The notes under the pieces: generated by a model
Seen by the model: only the letters and a program-made list of their open reading frames with translations
What the model was told of the DNA's origin: nothing
Databases searched by the model: none
Made by a program: the position numbers and the translations under genes
Shown: in pieces, positions 8,271 to 15,982 of the stretch
How the letters are laid out: every line of letters starts with the position of its first letter
How positions within the stretch are numbered: the first letter of the stretch is position 1
NCBI GenBank assembly: GCA_946624925.1
Contig: CAMOSO010000032.1
Coordinates: 1-64,000, forward strand
Direction: 5' to 3'
From: UBA3824 sp002393195
GTDB taxonomy: Bacteria > Bacteroidota > Bacteroidia > Bacteroidales > UBA3824
DNA length: 64,000 nt

Positions 8271-8533
8271 GTTACCGCTACCGCCTTAACCATCCCCTAC
8301 TGTCGGGTAAACCTGATATTGTGATGCGGAAGTACAGGACGTGCATAGTTGATTCTGTCATTGAACCCGACCGTTACAAAGTATTATTAAACAAAGACTT
8401 ATATATTGCATTGGATTTGGATATTGACCACGAACTCAACGCTAATATAATTGATTCCACCATGAAAGGCTACGGCGACCGAGAGTTAAGGTACGACGCT
8501 CAGTTTGCACGGTTTGGGGAGTTGAAAAGATAA
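8261..8533 (+). pseudogene. Probable vsr (very-short-patch repair endonuclease) remnant fused to an unknown tail
   Basis: Codons from 8273 to 8350 read YRYRLN, HPLLSGKPDIV and MRKYRTCIV, which match the conserved middle of Vsr endonucleases (the RYR...LPGKPDIV.PKYRT.IFV region). The catalytic and zinc-binding parts that should follow (GCFWH) are missing. After 8350 the frame continues for 60 unrelated residues to a stop at 8533; this tail is not recognised. Vsr genes normally sit beside C5-cytosine methyltransferases, because they repair T:G mismatches arising from deamination of 5-methylcytosine, so a relic here fits the neighbouring methyltransferase. The remaining ATG at 8324 could in principle start a 69-aa protein, but I think this is decay debris. 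Confidence 0.5.
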
Positions 8534-8546
8534 TAATAAACTTTTT

Positions 8547-8578
8547 TTTGCATTTTCCCTAATTTTGCATTAATTTTG
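8547..8578 (+). promoter_or_regulatory. Promoter of ileS
   Basis: TTTG at 8547-8550 and TAATTTTG at 8571-8578 are 20 bp apart, followed 35 bp later by the ileS ATG. A second TAATTTTG at 8560-8567 is too close to the upstream element. Confidence 0.7.
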
Positions 8579-8612
8579 CACTCCGAAATTTAGAACGTTC
8601 AAACATAATATT

Positions 8613-11600
8613 ATGTCAAAGAAATTCGCTGAATACAAACAATTTAACCTGTCGGACATCAACAAGGAGATGTTGAAACTGTGGCAGGACGAAGATACTT
8701 TCGGGCAGAGCCTCAAAACAAGGGAGGGCGCACCCGCATTCATTTTCTATGAAGGACCGCCGTCCGCAAACGGTCGTCCGGGCATTCACCACGTACTCGC
8801 ACGTACCATCAAGGACTCCGTGCTCAGGTACAAGACCGCAAAAGGCTTCCTCGTAAACAGGAAAGCCGGTTGGGACACTCACGGCCTGCCCGTGGAACTC
8901 GGCGTGGAAAAAGCCCTCGGCATCACCAAGGAAAACATCGGCAAGACAATCTCCGTAGAAGACTACAACAAGGCGTGCCGCAAGGCGGTTATGCAGTTCA
9001 CCAAAGAGTGGCAAGACATCACCGAAAAAATCGGCTATTGGGTCGATATGGAGCATCCATATATCACATACACAAGCGATTACATCGAGACATTGTGGTG
9101 GCTTTTGAAACAACTCTACAACAAAGGACTCCTCTACAAGGGCTACACCGTGCAGCCTTACTCGCCCGCCGCAGGTACGGGTCTGAGTAGCCACGAATTG
9201 AATATGCCCGGCTGTTACCGCGACGTCAAGGACACAATGGCGACAGTGCTTTTCAAGGCCATCAACAACCACACCGCCGAGAGCCAAAAAGTGTTTGACT
9301 CCGAGGACGAGGACGTTAGGTTTATGGCTTGGACCACAACGCCGTGGACATTGTTTTCCAACACTGCATTGTGCGTGGGTCCCAAGATTCAGTACGTAAA
9401 ATTGAAGACCATCAACCCCTTCACCGGCGACCGCATCAGCGTCGTTATGGCAAAGGATTTGGTGAATAGCTACTTCAACGAGAAAAACCAGGACGGCGAT
9501 TTCGACGCTTGGAAAGAAGGTTCAAAAGACGTACCCTATCACATTGTAAAAGAATACGTTGGCACCGACTTGGTAGGCATCCGCTACGAACAGTTGTTGC
9601 CCTACATACAACCCACCGACGGCGACGCATTCCGCGTAATCCCCGGCGACTACGTGACCACCACCGACGGTACGGGCATCGTGCACATTGCGCCCGCTTT
9701 TGGTGCTGACGACTTCAAGGTTGCAAAACTTGCGGGCATCGGTTCGCTGTTGCTCGTTGACAAGCAAGGCAAATTGGTAGATGGCTTGGGCGAATTTTCG
9801 GGCAAATTTGTTAAGAAGGCCTACGACAAAACCGGCGAGACAGATGTGGACGTTGATATTGTCGTTAAACTCAAAAAAGAAGGCAAACTCTTCCGCTCCG
9901 AAAAGTCAACCCACAATTATCCACACTGTTGGCGCACCAACCTGCCAATCATCTACTATCCTCTCGACAGCTGGTTTATCAAGACCACAGCCGTCAAGGA
10001 ACGCATGATAGAGCTCAATAAGACCATCAATTGGCAGCCGCCCACAACCGGGTCGGGACGTTTTGGTCAGTGGCTCGAAAACCTCATCGATTGGAACCTC
10101 TCGCGCTCACGCTATTGGGGCACACCGCTCCCGATTTGGCGCACAAAAGACGGCAGCGAGGAAGTCTGCATCGGCTCTTTTGAGGAGTTAATCAACGGCA
10201 TCAACGAATCCATCACCAAAGGCTTTATGAAGGAAAATCCGTACAAGGATTTTGTTGTTGGCGATTACAGCAAAGAAAACTACGACCGCATCGACCCGCA
10301 CAAGCCCTACATCGACCAAGTGGTATTGGTATCAAAATCGGGACAACCGATGTACCGTGAACCTGATTTGGTGGACGTTTGGTTCGACAGCGGCGCAATG
10401 CCATACGCACAGTTGCACTATCCCTTTGAAAACAAGGAACTCTTTGAAAAGCCCTACCCCGCCGATTTCATCGCCGAGGGCGTTGACCAAACACGCGGTT
10501 GGTTCTTCACATTGCACGCAATCGCGACGATGGTGTTTGACCAAGTTTGCTTCAAGAATGTAGTCTCCAACGGCCTCGTTTTGGACAGCAAGGGCGAGAA
10601 GATGTCGAAGTCGAAGGGCAACGCCGTTGACCCGTTCACGACAGTTGAGAAGTTTGGCGCAGACCCCGTGCGTTGGTATATGCTCACAAACGCCTCGCCG
10701 TGGGAAAACCTCAAATTTGACCCCGAGGGCGTTGACGAAATCCGCCGCAAATTCTTTGGCACACTTTATAATACATACTCATTCTTTGCGCTTTATGCAA
10801 ATGTTGACGGCTTCACATACAGCGAGCCGGACATCGCATTGGAAAAACGCCCGGAAATCGACCGTTGGATTCTCTCACTCCTCAACAGCCTCATCAAGAA
10901 CGTTGACGAGAGTTTCGCAGCCTTCGATATGACAAGGGCGGGCAGGATGATTCAGGATTTTGTAACCGAGGACCTCTCCAATTGGTACGTCCGCTTGAAC
11001 CGCAAACGTTTTTGGGGCGGCGGAATGACCGAGGACAAACTCTCAGCATACCAAACCCTCTACACCTGCCTCGAAAAAGTGGCTCAACTGATGGCTCCTA
11101 TCGCGCCGTTCTACGCCGACAAGTTGTTTAGGGATTTGAACAATGTAACAGGACGTTGCGTTACATCTGTACACATCGCCAATTATCCTCAGTATGACGC
11201 ATCGGCAATCAACACCGACCTCGAAGAGCGCATGAACCTCGCGCAAAAAGTAAGTTCGATGGTGTTGGCACTCCGTCGCAAGGCTTCATTGAAAGTCCGT
11301 CAGCCCCTCCAAAAAATCCAAATCCCGATTTTGGATGCTCAAATGGAACTTCAATTGGAGGCTGTCAAAAAACTGATTCTCAACGAGGTAAACGTCAAGG
11401 AACTTGAATACCTCCACGAAACCGCCGGCATCCTCACCAAGAAGGTGAAAGCCGACTTCAAGGTGCTCGGCAAAAAGCTGGGCAAGAATATGAAGGCGGT
11501 GGCTGCAAAGCTCGCATCACTCACGCAAGAGGAGATTCAGGAGTTCGAGAAAAATGGAAATATGTCGATTACAATTGACAACAATACAATTGTAAACGTC

Positions 11601-11969
11601 CTTACTTCCGAGACTGAAATCACGAGCGAGGACATCCCCGGACGCTTGGTGGCAAACGAGGGCAAGATAACAGTTGCGCTCGACATCAACCTCACTCAGA
11701 GCCTCATCGACGAAGGCTACGCCCGCGAACTCATCAACCGCATCCAAAACATGCGAAAAGACGCCGGATTTGACGTTACGGACAAAATAAAGGTGGAAAT
11801 CACCACCCCCGACGCAATCAAGGGCGCAATCGCTAATTTTGGCGACTACATCTGTTCGCAGACACTCACGCAGTCGCTCCTGCCCTCCCCCACCCTCTCA
11901 GGCGAAGGGGTTACGGAGACCGACCTCGATGAAAACGTGAAGGCACAAATAAGAATCACGAAAATCTAA
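8613..11969 (+). CDS. ileS: Isoleucyl-tRNA synthetase
   Basis: A full-length class I synthetase of 1118 aa. The HIGH-type signature is GIHHVLART (about residues 55-63), preceded by FYEGPPSANGRPG, and the KMSKS loop is GEKMSKSKGN (about 660-669). The editing (CP1) domain lies between and carries TTPWTLFSNTA. The C-terminal anticodon-binding region follows RGWFFTLHAIATMVF and related segments. It charges tRNA-Ile with isoleucine and edits valine. Near the C-terminus the segment SLLPSPTLSGEGV looks like a short in-frame insertion encoded by a GGGTGGGGGAG-type repeat (complement at 11885-11895). A strong promoter precedes it and a terminator hairpin follows. Confidence 0.97.
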   Translation: MSKKFAEYKQFNLSDINKEMLKLWQDEDTFGQSLKTREGAPAFIFYEGPPSANGRPGIHHVLARTIKDSVLRYKTAKGFLVNRKAGWDTHGLPVELGVEKALGITKENIGKTISVEDYNKACRKAVMQFTKEWQDITEKIGYWVDMEHPYITYTSDYIETLWWLLKQLYNKGLLYKGYTVQPYSPAAGTGLSSHELNMPGCYRDVKDTMATVLFKAINNHTAESQKVFDSEDEDVRFMAWTTTPWTLFSNTALCVGPKIQYVKLKTINPFTGDRISVVMAKDLVNSYFNEKNQDGDFDAWKEGSKDVPYHIVKEYVGTDLVGIRYEQLLPYIQPTDGDAFRVIPGDYVTTTDGTGIVHIAPAFGADDFKVAKLAGIGSLLLVDKQGKLVDGLGEFSGKFVKKAYDKTGETDVDVDIVVKLKKEGKLFRSEKSTHNYPHCWRTNLPIIYYPLDSWFIKTTAVKERMIELNKTINWQPPTTGSGRFGQWLENLIDWNLSRSRYWGTPLPIWRTKDGSEEVCIGSFEELINGINESITKGFMKENPYKDFVVGDYSKENYDRIDPHKPYIDQVVLVSKSGQPMYREPDLVDVWFDSGAMPYAQLHYPFENKELFEKPYPADFIAEGVDQTRGWFFTLHAIATMVFDQVCFKNVVSNGLVLDSKGEKMSKSKGNAVDPFTTVEKFGADPVRWYMLTNASPWENLKFDPEGVDEIRRKFFGTLYNTYSFFALYANVDGFTYSEPDIALEKRPEIDRWILSLLNSLIKNVDESFAAFDMTRAGRMIQDFVTEDLSNWYVRLNRKRFWGGGMTEDKLSAYQTLYTCLEKVAQLMAPIAPFYADKLFRDLNNVTGRCVTSVHIANYPQYDASAINTDLEERMNLAQKVSSMVLALRRKASLKVRQPLQKIQIPILDAQMELQLEAVKKLILNEVNVKELEYLHETAGILTKKVKADFKVLGKKLGKNMKAVAAKLASLTQEEIQEFEKNGNMSITIDNNTIVNVLTSETEITSEDIPGRLVANEGKITVALDINLTQSLIDEGYARELINRIQNMRKDAGFDVTDKIKVEITTPDAIKGAIANFGDYICSQTLTQSLLPSPTLSGEGVTETDLDENVKAQIRITKI
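11879..11912. repeat. Short GC-rich repeat inserted in the ileS 3' end
   Basis: The CTCCCCCACCC core (11885-11895) continues as TCTCAGGCG and encodes SPTLSG in IleRS. A near copy in the GT-C/TPR gene (61468-61491, opposite strand) also encodes SPTLSG, although the proteins are unrelated. Confidence 0.6.
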
Positions 11970-11984
11970 ACCTAATGAATGTTT

Positions 11985-12031
11985 CAGCCGCCAAACGCCC
12001 GTCAGGAGCGTCTGACGGCTGTTATTTTTTA
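11985..12031 (+). terminator. Terminator of ileS
   Basis: CAGCCG (11985-11990) pairs with CGGCTG (12016-12021), and inside it CGTCAG pairs with CTGACG; the hairpin is followed by TTATTTTTTAAA. A second GC-rich inverted repeat (GCCGCGTAAGCGGC) follows near 12093. Confidence 0.7.
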
Positions 12032-12146
12032 AATGAAAGATTTGTAAGATTTGAAAAAATTTGAAAGATTTCCCGCGAAGCGGCCCCCGAAAAAAGCCGC
12101 GTAAGCGGCTCAAATACATAAAACAACAATACAAACTTAAACTAAA

Positions 12147-12524
12147 ATGTCAGAAGAAAAGACACGCTACACCGACGAAGAACTTGAAGAGTTCAAACAG
12201 TTGATACTCGAAAAACTCGAACAGGCACAAAAGTCATACGACGACTACTCTGAGCAACTACGCAACCGCGACGGCAGCCTCATCGACAACACCGCCGACC
12301 AAGAAAACGCCCAAGAAAACCTCAGTCAGGAGAGCATCTCGATAATGGCGGGACGTATGGAAAAATACATCCGCAACCTCCGCAACGCCCTCGTCCGCAT
12401 CGAAAACAAGACCTACGGCATCGACCGCATCACCGGCAAACTCATACCCGCCGCGCGCCTCCGAATCGTGCCGCACGCAACGTTGGACGTGTCAACCAAA
12501 AACAGCCTGAATGAAAAACGATAG
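12147..12524 (+). CDS. DksA/TraR-family protein lacking zinc cysteines
   Basis: A 125-residue protein with a long N-terminal acidic coiled coil (about residues 8-85) and the C-terminal signature YGIDRITGKLIPAARLRIVP that aligns with the TraR/DksA C4-zinc-finger region. Family members usually have YGIC..tGk.I...RL at this point; here the first cysteine is Asp and no other cysteine occurs in the protein, so it cannot form the zinc finger. DksA-type proteins enter the RNA polymerase secondary channel and modulate initiation, with ppGpp in some bacteria. Cysteine-poor versions are known. It lies between ileS and lspA, close upstream of lspA, a common Bacteroidota arrangement in my recollection. 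Confidence 0.85.
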   Translation: MSEEKTRYTDEELEEFKQLILEKLEQAQKSYDDYSEQLRNRDGSLIDNTADQENAQENLSQESISIMAGRMEKYIRNLRNALVRIENKTYGIDRITGKLIPAARLRIVPHATLDVSTKNSLNEKR

Positions 12525-12553
12525 GATTTGCCATCAATACCAAAAATTATTAT

Positions 12554-12561
12554 TACCTTTG
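12554..12561 (+). promoter_or_regulatory. -7 element for lspA
   Basis: TACCTTTG 30 bp before the ATG at 12591. The nearest upstream TTTG is 23 bp away, slightly too far. The element lies downstream of the alternative ATG at 12528, which argues for the start at 12591. Confidence 0.6.
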
Positions 12562-12590
12562 CAGCCGGACACAAAACGACTTCAATTTAT

Positions 12591-13280
12591 ATGAATCCTA
12601 TACTAAAACGCTCGGCATTGGTCATCGCCGCGATTATCGTGATAGACCAAGTCGTAAAAATTTGGGTGAAGACCCACATGTTTTTAGGCGAAAGTAGTTA
12701 CATCAATTGGGACTTCGGCATCAAGCAAGCCCAACTACTCTTCACCGAAAACCCCGGCATGGCCTTTGGTTGGGCATTGCCCGGCAACGGCGGCAAAATT
12801 GCCCTCTCGATATTCCGCATCATCGCGATTGCAGGAATGATTTATTATATACTTTGGGCAGTCAAAAACCGCAAACCGCACAAGGGCTTCATCACGTGTA
12901 TGTCGATGATTCTCGCCGGCGCGATTGGCAACATGATCGACTGTATGTTTTACGGAATGGTGTTCTCGCAGTCAGGCTATTCCGCCAATTCTGTCGCCGA
13001 ATTTATGCCCGCGATGGGCGGCTACGCGCCATTCCTGCAAGGCAAGGTAGTCGATATGCTCTATTTCCCCATCATCGATGCCAATTGGCCCGATTGGATG
13101 CCCTTCGTCGGCGGCAACCATTTCACATTCTTCTCCCCCATCTTCAACATCGCAGACTCGGCTGTTACGGTCGGCGTGGCAATGATATTGATTTTCCAAA
13201 AGCGGTATTTCCCGAAGACCGAAGAAGAATTAGAGGAAGAAAAGGCGGCTGCTGAAAAGGCAGAAATTGTTGAAAAATGA
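12591..13280 (+). CDS. lspA: Lipoprotein signal peptidase (signal peptidase II)
   Basis: A 229-residue inner-membrane aspartic protease with four predicted membrane spans (about residues 5-25, 65-100, 105-130, 185-210). The two catalytic aspartates are in the conserved blocks GNMIDCMFYG and FNIADSAVTVG. The segment of about 50 residues between them (ending FTFFSPIFN) is longer than in E. coli, as is usual for Bacteroidota. It removes the signal peptide from diacylglyceryl-modified prolipoproteins, of which this window encodes several. The ATG at 12591 was chosen because the -7 element lies just upstream and the N-terminus then starts with the first membrane segment. Confidence 0.93.
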   Translation: MNPILKRSALVIAAIIVIDQVVKIWVKTHMFLGESSYINWDFGIKQAQLLFTENPGMAFGWALPGNGGKIALSIFRIIAIAGMIYYILWAVKNRKPHKGFITCMSMILAGAIGNMIDCMFYGMVFSQSGYSANSVAEFMPAMGGYAPFLQGKVVDMLYFPIIDANWPDWMPFVGGNHFTFFSPIFNIADSAVTVGVAMILIFQKRYFPKTEEELEEEKAAAEKAEIVEK

Positions 13281-13307
13281 TTTTTTGGTCGTGACGCGCA
13301 TTATCGC

Positions 13308-13335
13308 GTAGAGACGCACGGCCGTGCGTCTCTAC
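13308..13335. repeat. Perfect 28-bp palindrome (interspersed repeat type)
   Basis: GTAGAGACGCACGG is followed directly by its exact complement. Palindromes containing GTAGAGACG are recurrent interspersed repeats in many bacterial genomes, including Bacteroidota. It lies 28 bp after lspA and could act as its terminator, though a T-run is missing on the plus side. Confidence 0.75.
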
Positions 13336-13387
13336 CAACCAATTCGTGATTGAATTTCTACAACAATCCAATGCAATTTTGATCCCT

Positions 13388-13486
13388 TATGTTTGGATTT
13401 GTTACAAAATTCCGCCAATTTATGTTTGGATTTGTGCAGGATTTTGGCTGTTTTATGTTTGGATTTGTGCAAAATCTGCCCCCCCA
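13388..13486. repeat. Three-copy tandem array, 33-nt period
   Basis: TATGTTTGGATTTGT starts at 13388, 13421 and 13454, exactly 33 nt apart, with variable sequence between. The period is close to three turns of B-DNA (31.5 bp), so the conserved units face the same side of the helix. No gene is supported here; an open frame through the array encodes only a repetitive peptide. Confidence 0.8.
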
Positions 13487-13538
13487 CGCATACACCGGCC
13501 GTATAGCAATATGCAATCCGTTATGCTCCTCATCGGCA

Positions 13539-13660
13539 AAAACGCACTATTTTACATATTTTCGCTCCACAAAACGCACTATTTTACAAAAATCCGACTT
13601 CTAAAACGCACTATTTTACATATTTTCGCCTCTCAAAACGCACTATTTTACAAAACATAT
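13539..13660. repeat. Four-copy tandem array, 32-nt period
   Basis: AAAACGCACTATTTTACA starts at 13539, 13571, 13603 and 13635, exactly 32 nt apart, separated by 14-nt variable segments. A single decayed copy, with the same flank, lies near 19905-19933 beside ATPase remnants. The last copy overlaps the 3' end of the next minus-strand gene. The pattern suggests phased protein-binding sites. Confidence 0.8.
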
Positions 13661-13663
13661 CAA

Positions 13664-14350
13664 TTACCAACTATCGTATATTAAATCCTGCAATTCACTA
13701 TCCGACATTGGTGGATAACCATATTTTGCTTTAAGTTCGCTAACGGGAATCGGATTTTTGAAATTATCGCCCATCAAAAGTGCCAAAGCACGGTCGAGTT
13801 TTTCGATTCCACTTTTAAAGTCTTTTTCAAAAATGCCATCGGTAACTTTTATAGCATACCATTCTTCCACAGGACATTCTAATACTCCGTTAAAACAATC
13901 TTTTAAATTTTCAATTTTTTTCCTATAAAAAAACAAACTGTTGAAAATCGCACACCGCGTGGAATATGAACCCAAATCAAATTCATCATTCAATCCTGAA
14001 CAACTTTTGAGAAGTATATTTAATTCTGATACGGCTTCCGATGAAATTATATTGGAAACAATATGAACAATACCACTAATCATATCATCAAAACCACATA
14101 TTTTATCTTGCTCTTCTTCTGAAAGTTCAATTGTCAAATTTGAACTATCAAAGTCATCGGTTAGAAATTCATAATCAATATTATGCGTTTTTAAAACGGC
14201 TTGAATTCGTTTGGCTTGAATTTCATCAATTTTGGACATATCTTTCCCTATTTTTGGCAGCCGTACACTACACCAATCATCTTTGCATAATTCCAAGCAA
14301 GCATCTATGAGCCGCTGTTTGTCCCAAAAGTCGCCATATTCTTTCATCAT
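13664..14350 (-). CDS. Hypothetical protein (228 aa)
   Basis: I do not recognise a family. The protein is soluble, acidic, mostly helical, with no signal peptide or membrane segment; it has DKQRLIDACLELCKDDWC near the N-terminus and ends with KYGYPPMSDSELQDLIYDSW. The last part looks like a short helix-rich domain that may bind another protein. Base composition is more AT-rich than its neighbours. It stands 21 bp downstream of the next minus-strand gene (14372-15949), so the two are probably co-transcribed from upstream. The phased repeat array at 13539-13660 lies at its 3' end. Confidence 0.65.
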   Translation of the reverse strand: MMKEYGDFWDKQRLIDACLELCKDDWCSVRLPKIGKDMSKIDEIQAKRIQAVLKTHNIDYEFLTDDFDSSNLTIELSEEEQDKICGFDDMISGIVHIVSNIISSEAVSELNILLKSCSGLNDEFDLGSYSTRCAIFNSLFFYRKKIENLKDCFNGVLECPVEEWYAIKVTDGIFEKDFKSGIEKLDRALALLMGDNFKNPIPVSELKAKYGYPPMSDSELQDLIYDSW

Positions 14351-14371
14351 AATATCAAAGTTTAATAGTTA

Positions 14372-15949
14372 TTATTTCACCTCATACTTGAACGTGTACA
14401 AACTGTCGCGTTGGCTTTTGATGGTGCCGGGGAACTCGTGGCGCGTGCCTAAATCAACGACTGTTACATTGAATTTTACGGGCGCGGTGCGGGCAACGTC
14501 GTGCGAATGATAGCGGATCACACGTACAGTGTAAACGCCCTTGGTCGCCTTGCTCCAATATGCGTTTTCCTGCGGATTGTTGACATGGTGCTGACCGTTA
14601 GGCATATAATTGCCGTTGCGGTCGGTGTAGGTAACGTTGGCATCAAGGTCGAAGACGCCACTGCCGCCGCGACAACTTGTGCGGCTCTTTTCCACTGAAA
14701 GCGTATTGCCGCAGGGGTCAATTATCTGCATGTCCAAATCGGCGTGGCAGTACCATTGGAGGTTGATTTTCAGTTCGCCGGTCTTGCCTTTGAGGTCGCT
14801 GATGTTGTCCTGTTGTTTTTTCTTCAACGGCACTTCGAGCACCGGCTCAGAGACCTTGCGGTTGACGGTGGCATTATTATAACCCTCCTTGGAGGCTTCG
14901 AGGTTCACGTTGCCATTTTTGGGGATTGTGATTGTAACAGTGCCGTTGGCGTCCGCAGTGTAATTTTTGCCGTTGTGCTTAACTATCGCGCCCGGCAATG
15001 GCTTTTTGGTATCGGCGTCAATTACCTTTATGGTTTTGGTTTCCACATCTTTTTTCAGCGGAATCACGATTGTTTCGCCCACCTCATCAATTGTGGTCTT
15101 CAACTTTTCAGTAATGTAACCAGCTTTAGACGCTTCTAAATCAATTGATTCTCCATCATTAATTTTTATTTTCACCTGACCATTATTGTCCGTGGTGTAA
15201 TCCTTGCCATTGAATTTTACATTGGCACCCGGAATTGGCTTTTGCGTTTCGGCATCAATTACCTTTACAACCTTGTCATAACTGATTTTGCTGAGCGGAA
15301 TGGTTATCACATTGTCATTAATATCGGCGACCTTGCCTTTGAAATTGCCATTCGTATAGCCTTTTTTGGAGGCTGTGATTGTGATTTCATTGCACAAATC
15401 CAACTGCAACGACACAAAGCCCTGATTGTCGGTAGTCAAAACTTTGTCCAAGTATTTCACTTCGGCATCCGGCAACGGCTCCTTGGTTTCGGCGTCGATT
15501 ACTTTTACGGTTTTGTCGGCTAATCCGCCGCTCATTCGCACAATTCTGTAATCGTCTTCGGGATAATTCTTGAATTTGTCGCCAAAATTAACCGCCTGAC
15601 ATTCTTTTTGGGAATTTACAAAAGCCGAATCCACCGACCCGCCAAAAAGCACGTACCACAACGGCTGACTGATGCCCTCGACATCAAATTTGGCTGCGTT
15701 GTCGGTTGTAAGCGACAAATCCACAGGAGTTTTGCTGCCAAACGTGGAGACATCGAGATAATGAAAACCACAATTTTGCTGAGCCGCTGGCTGTCCCGCG
15801 TTGTCCAAAATCTGCACGTGTACCGACCTTTTTATAGGAATCAGCAACAACAATGGCAATAATAACAGAAGTATCCACCATGGAAATTTCCTGTCCTTTA
15901 CCACCAAAACATATTCTTGGCTTGTGCCGTCTGAAACAAATTGTGTCAT
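14372..15949 (-). CDS. Membrane-anchored protein with three carboxypeptidase-regulatory-like repeats and DUF2135-like C-terminus
   Basis: A short N-terminal tail is followed by one hydrophobic anchor (WWILLLLLPLLLLIPI, about residues 24-39). Three repeats of about 80 residues follow (about 165-395), each starting with K.VKVIDAETK.P(L/I)P.A and containing YTTDNNG-type turns, the pattern of carboxypeptidase-regulatory/Cna-B-like beta-sandwiches. The C-terminal 125 residues contain LKINLQWYCHADLDMQIIDP, similar to the DUF2135/YfaP domain. The protein probably extends into the periplasm or to the cell surface, with the repeats as spacers. It follows the SpoIIE-phosphatase gene by 33 bp on the same strand. 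A copy of its last 70 bp survives at 19946-20013. Confidence 0.75.
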   Translation of the reverse strand: MTQFVSDGTSQEYVLVVKDRKFPWWILLLLLPLLLLIPIKRSVHVQILDNAGQPAAQQNCGFHYLDVSTFGSKTPVDLSLTTDNAAKFDVEGISQPLWYVLFGGSVDSAFVNSQKECQAVNFGDKFKNYPEDDYRIVRMSGGLADKTVKVIDAETKEPLPDAEVKYLDKVLTTDNQGFVSLQLDLCNEITITASKKGYTNGNFKGKVADINDNVITIPLSKISYDKVVKVIDAETQKPIPGANVKFNGKDYTTDNNGQVKIKINDGESIDLEASKAGYITEKLKTTIDEVGETIVIPLKKDVETKTIKVIDADTKKPLPGAIVKHNGKNYTADANGTVTITIPKNGNVNLEASKEGYNNATVNRKVSEPVLEVPLKKKQQDNISDLKGKTGELKINLQWYCHADLDMQIIDPCGNTLSVEKSRTSCRGGSGVFDLDANVTYTDRNGNYMPNGQHHVNNPQENAYWSKATKGVYTVRVIRYHSHDVARTAPVKFNVTVVDLGTRHEFPGTIKSQRDSLYTFKYEVK

Positions 15950-15982
15950 ATCAAAATCTCCTCTTTGGCATTAATTTGCCTC

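Noticed and set aside
13388..13660. CRISPR-like array of repeats with regular spacing
   Set aside because: The repeats are only 15-18 nt, the spacers 14-18 nt, two different repeat types are adjacent, and no cas genes are present. They fit phased binding sites better.
13346..13684. Open frame of 112 codons through the repeat arrays
   Set aside because: Its peptide is the translated repeat (YVWIC units and ALFY units) with no start context or family likeness.
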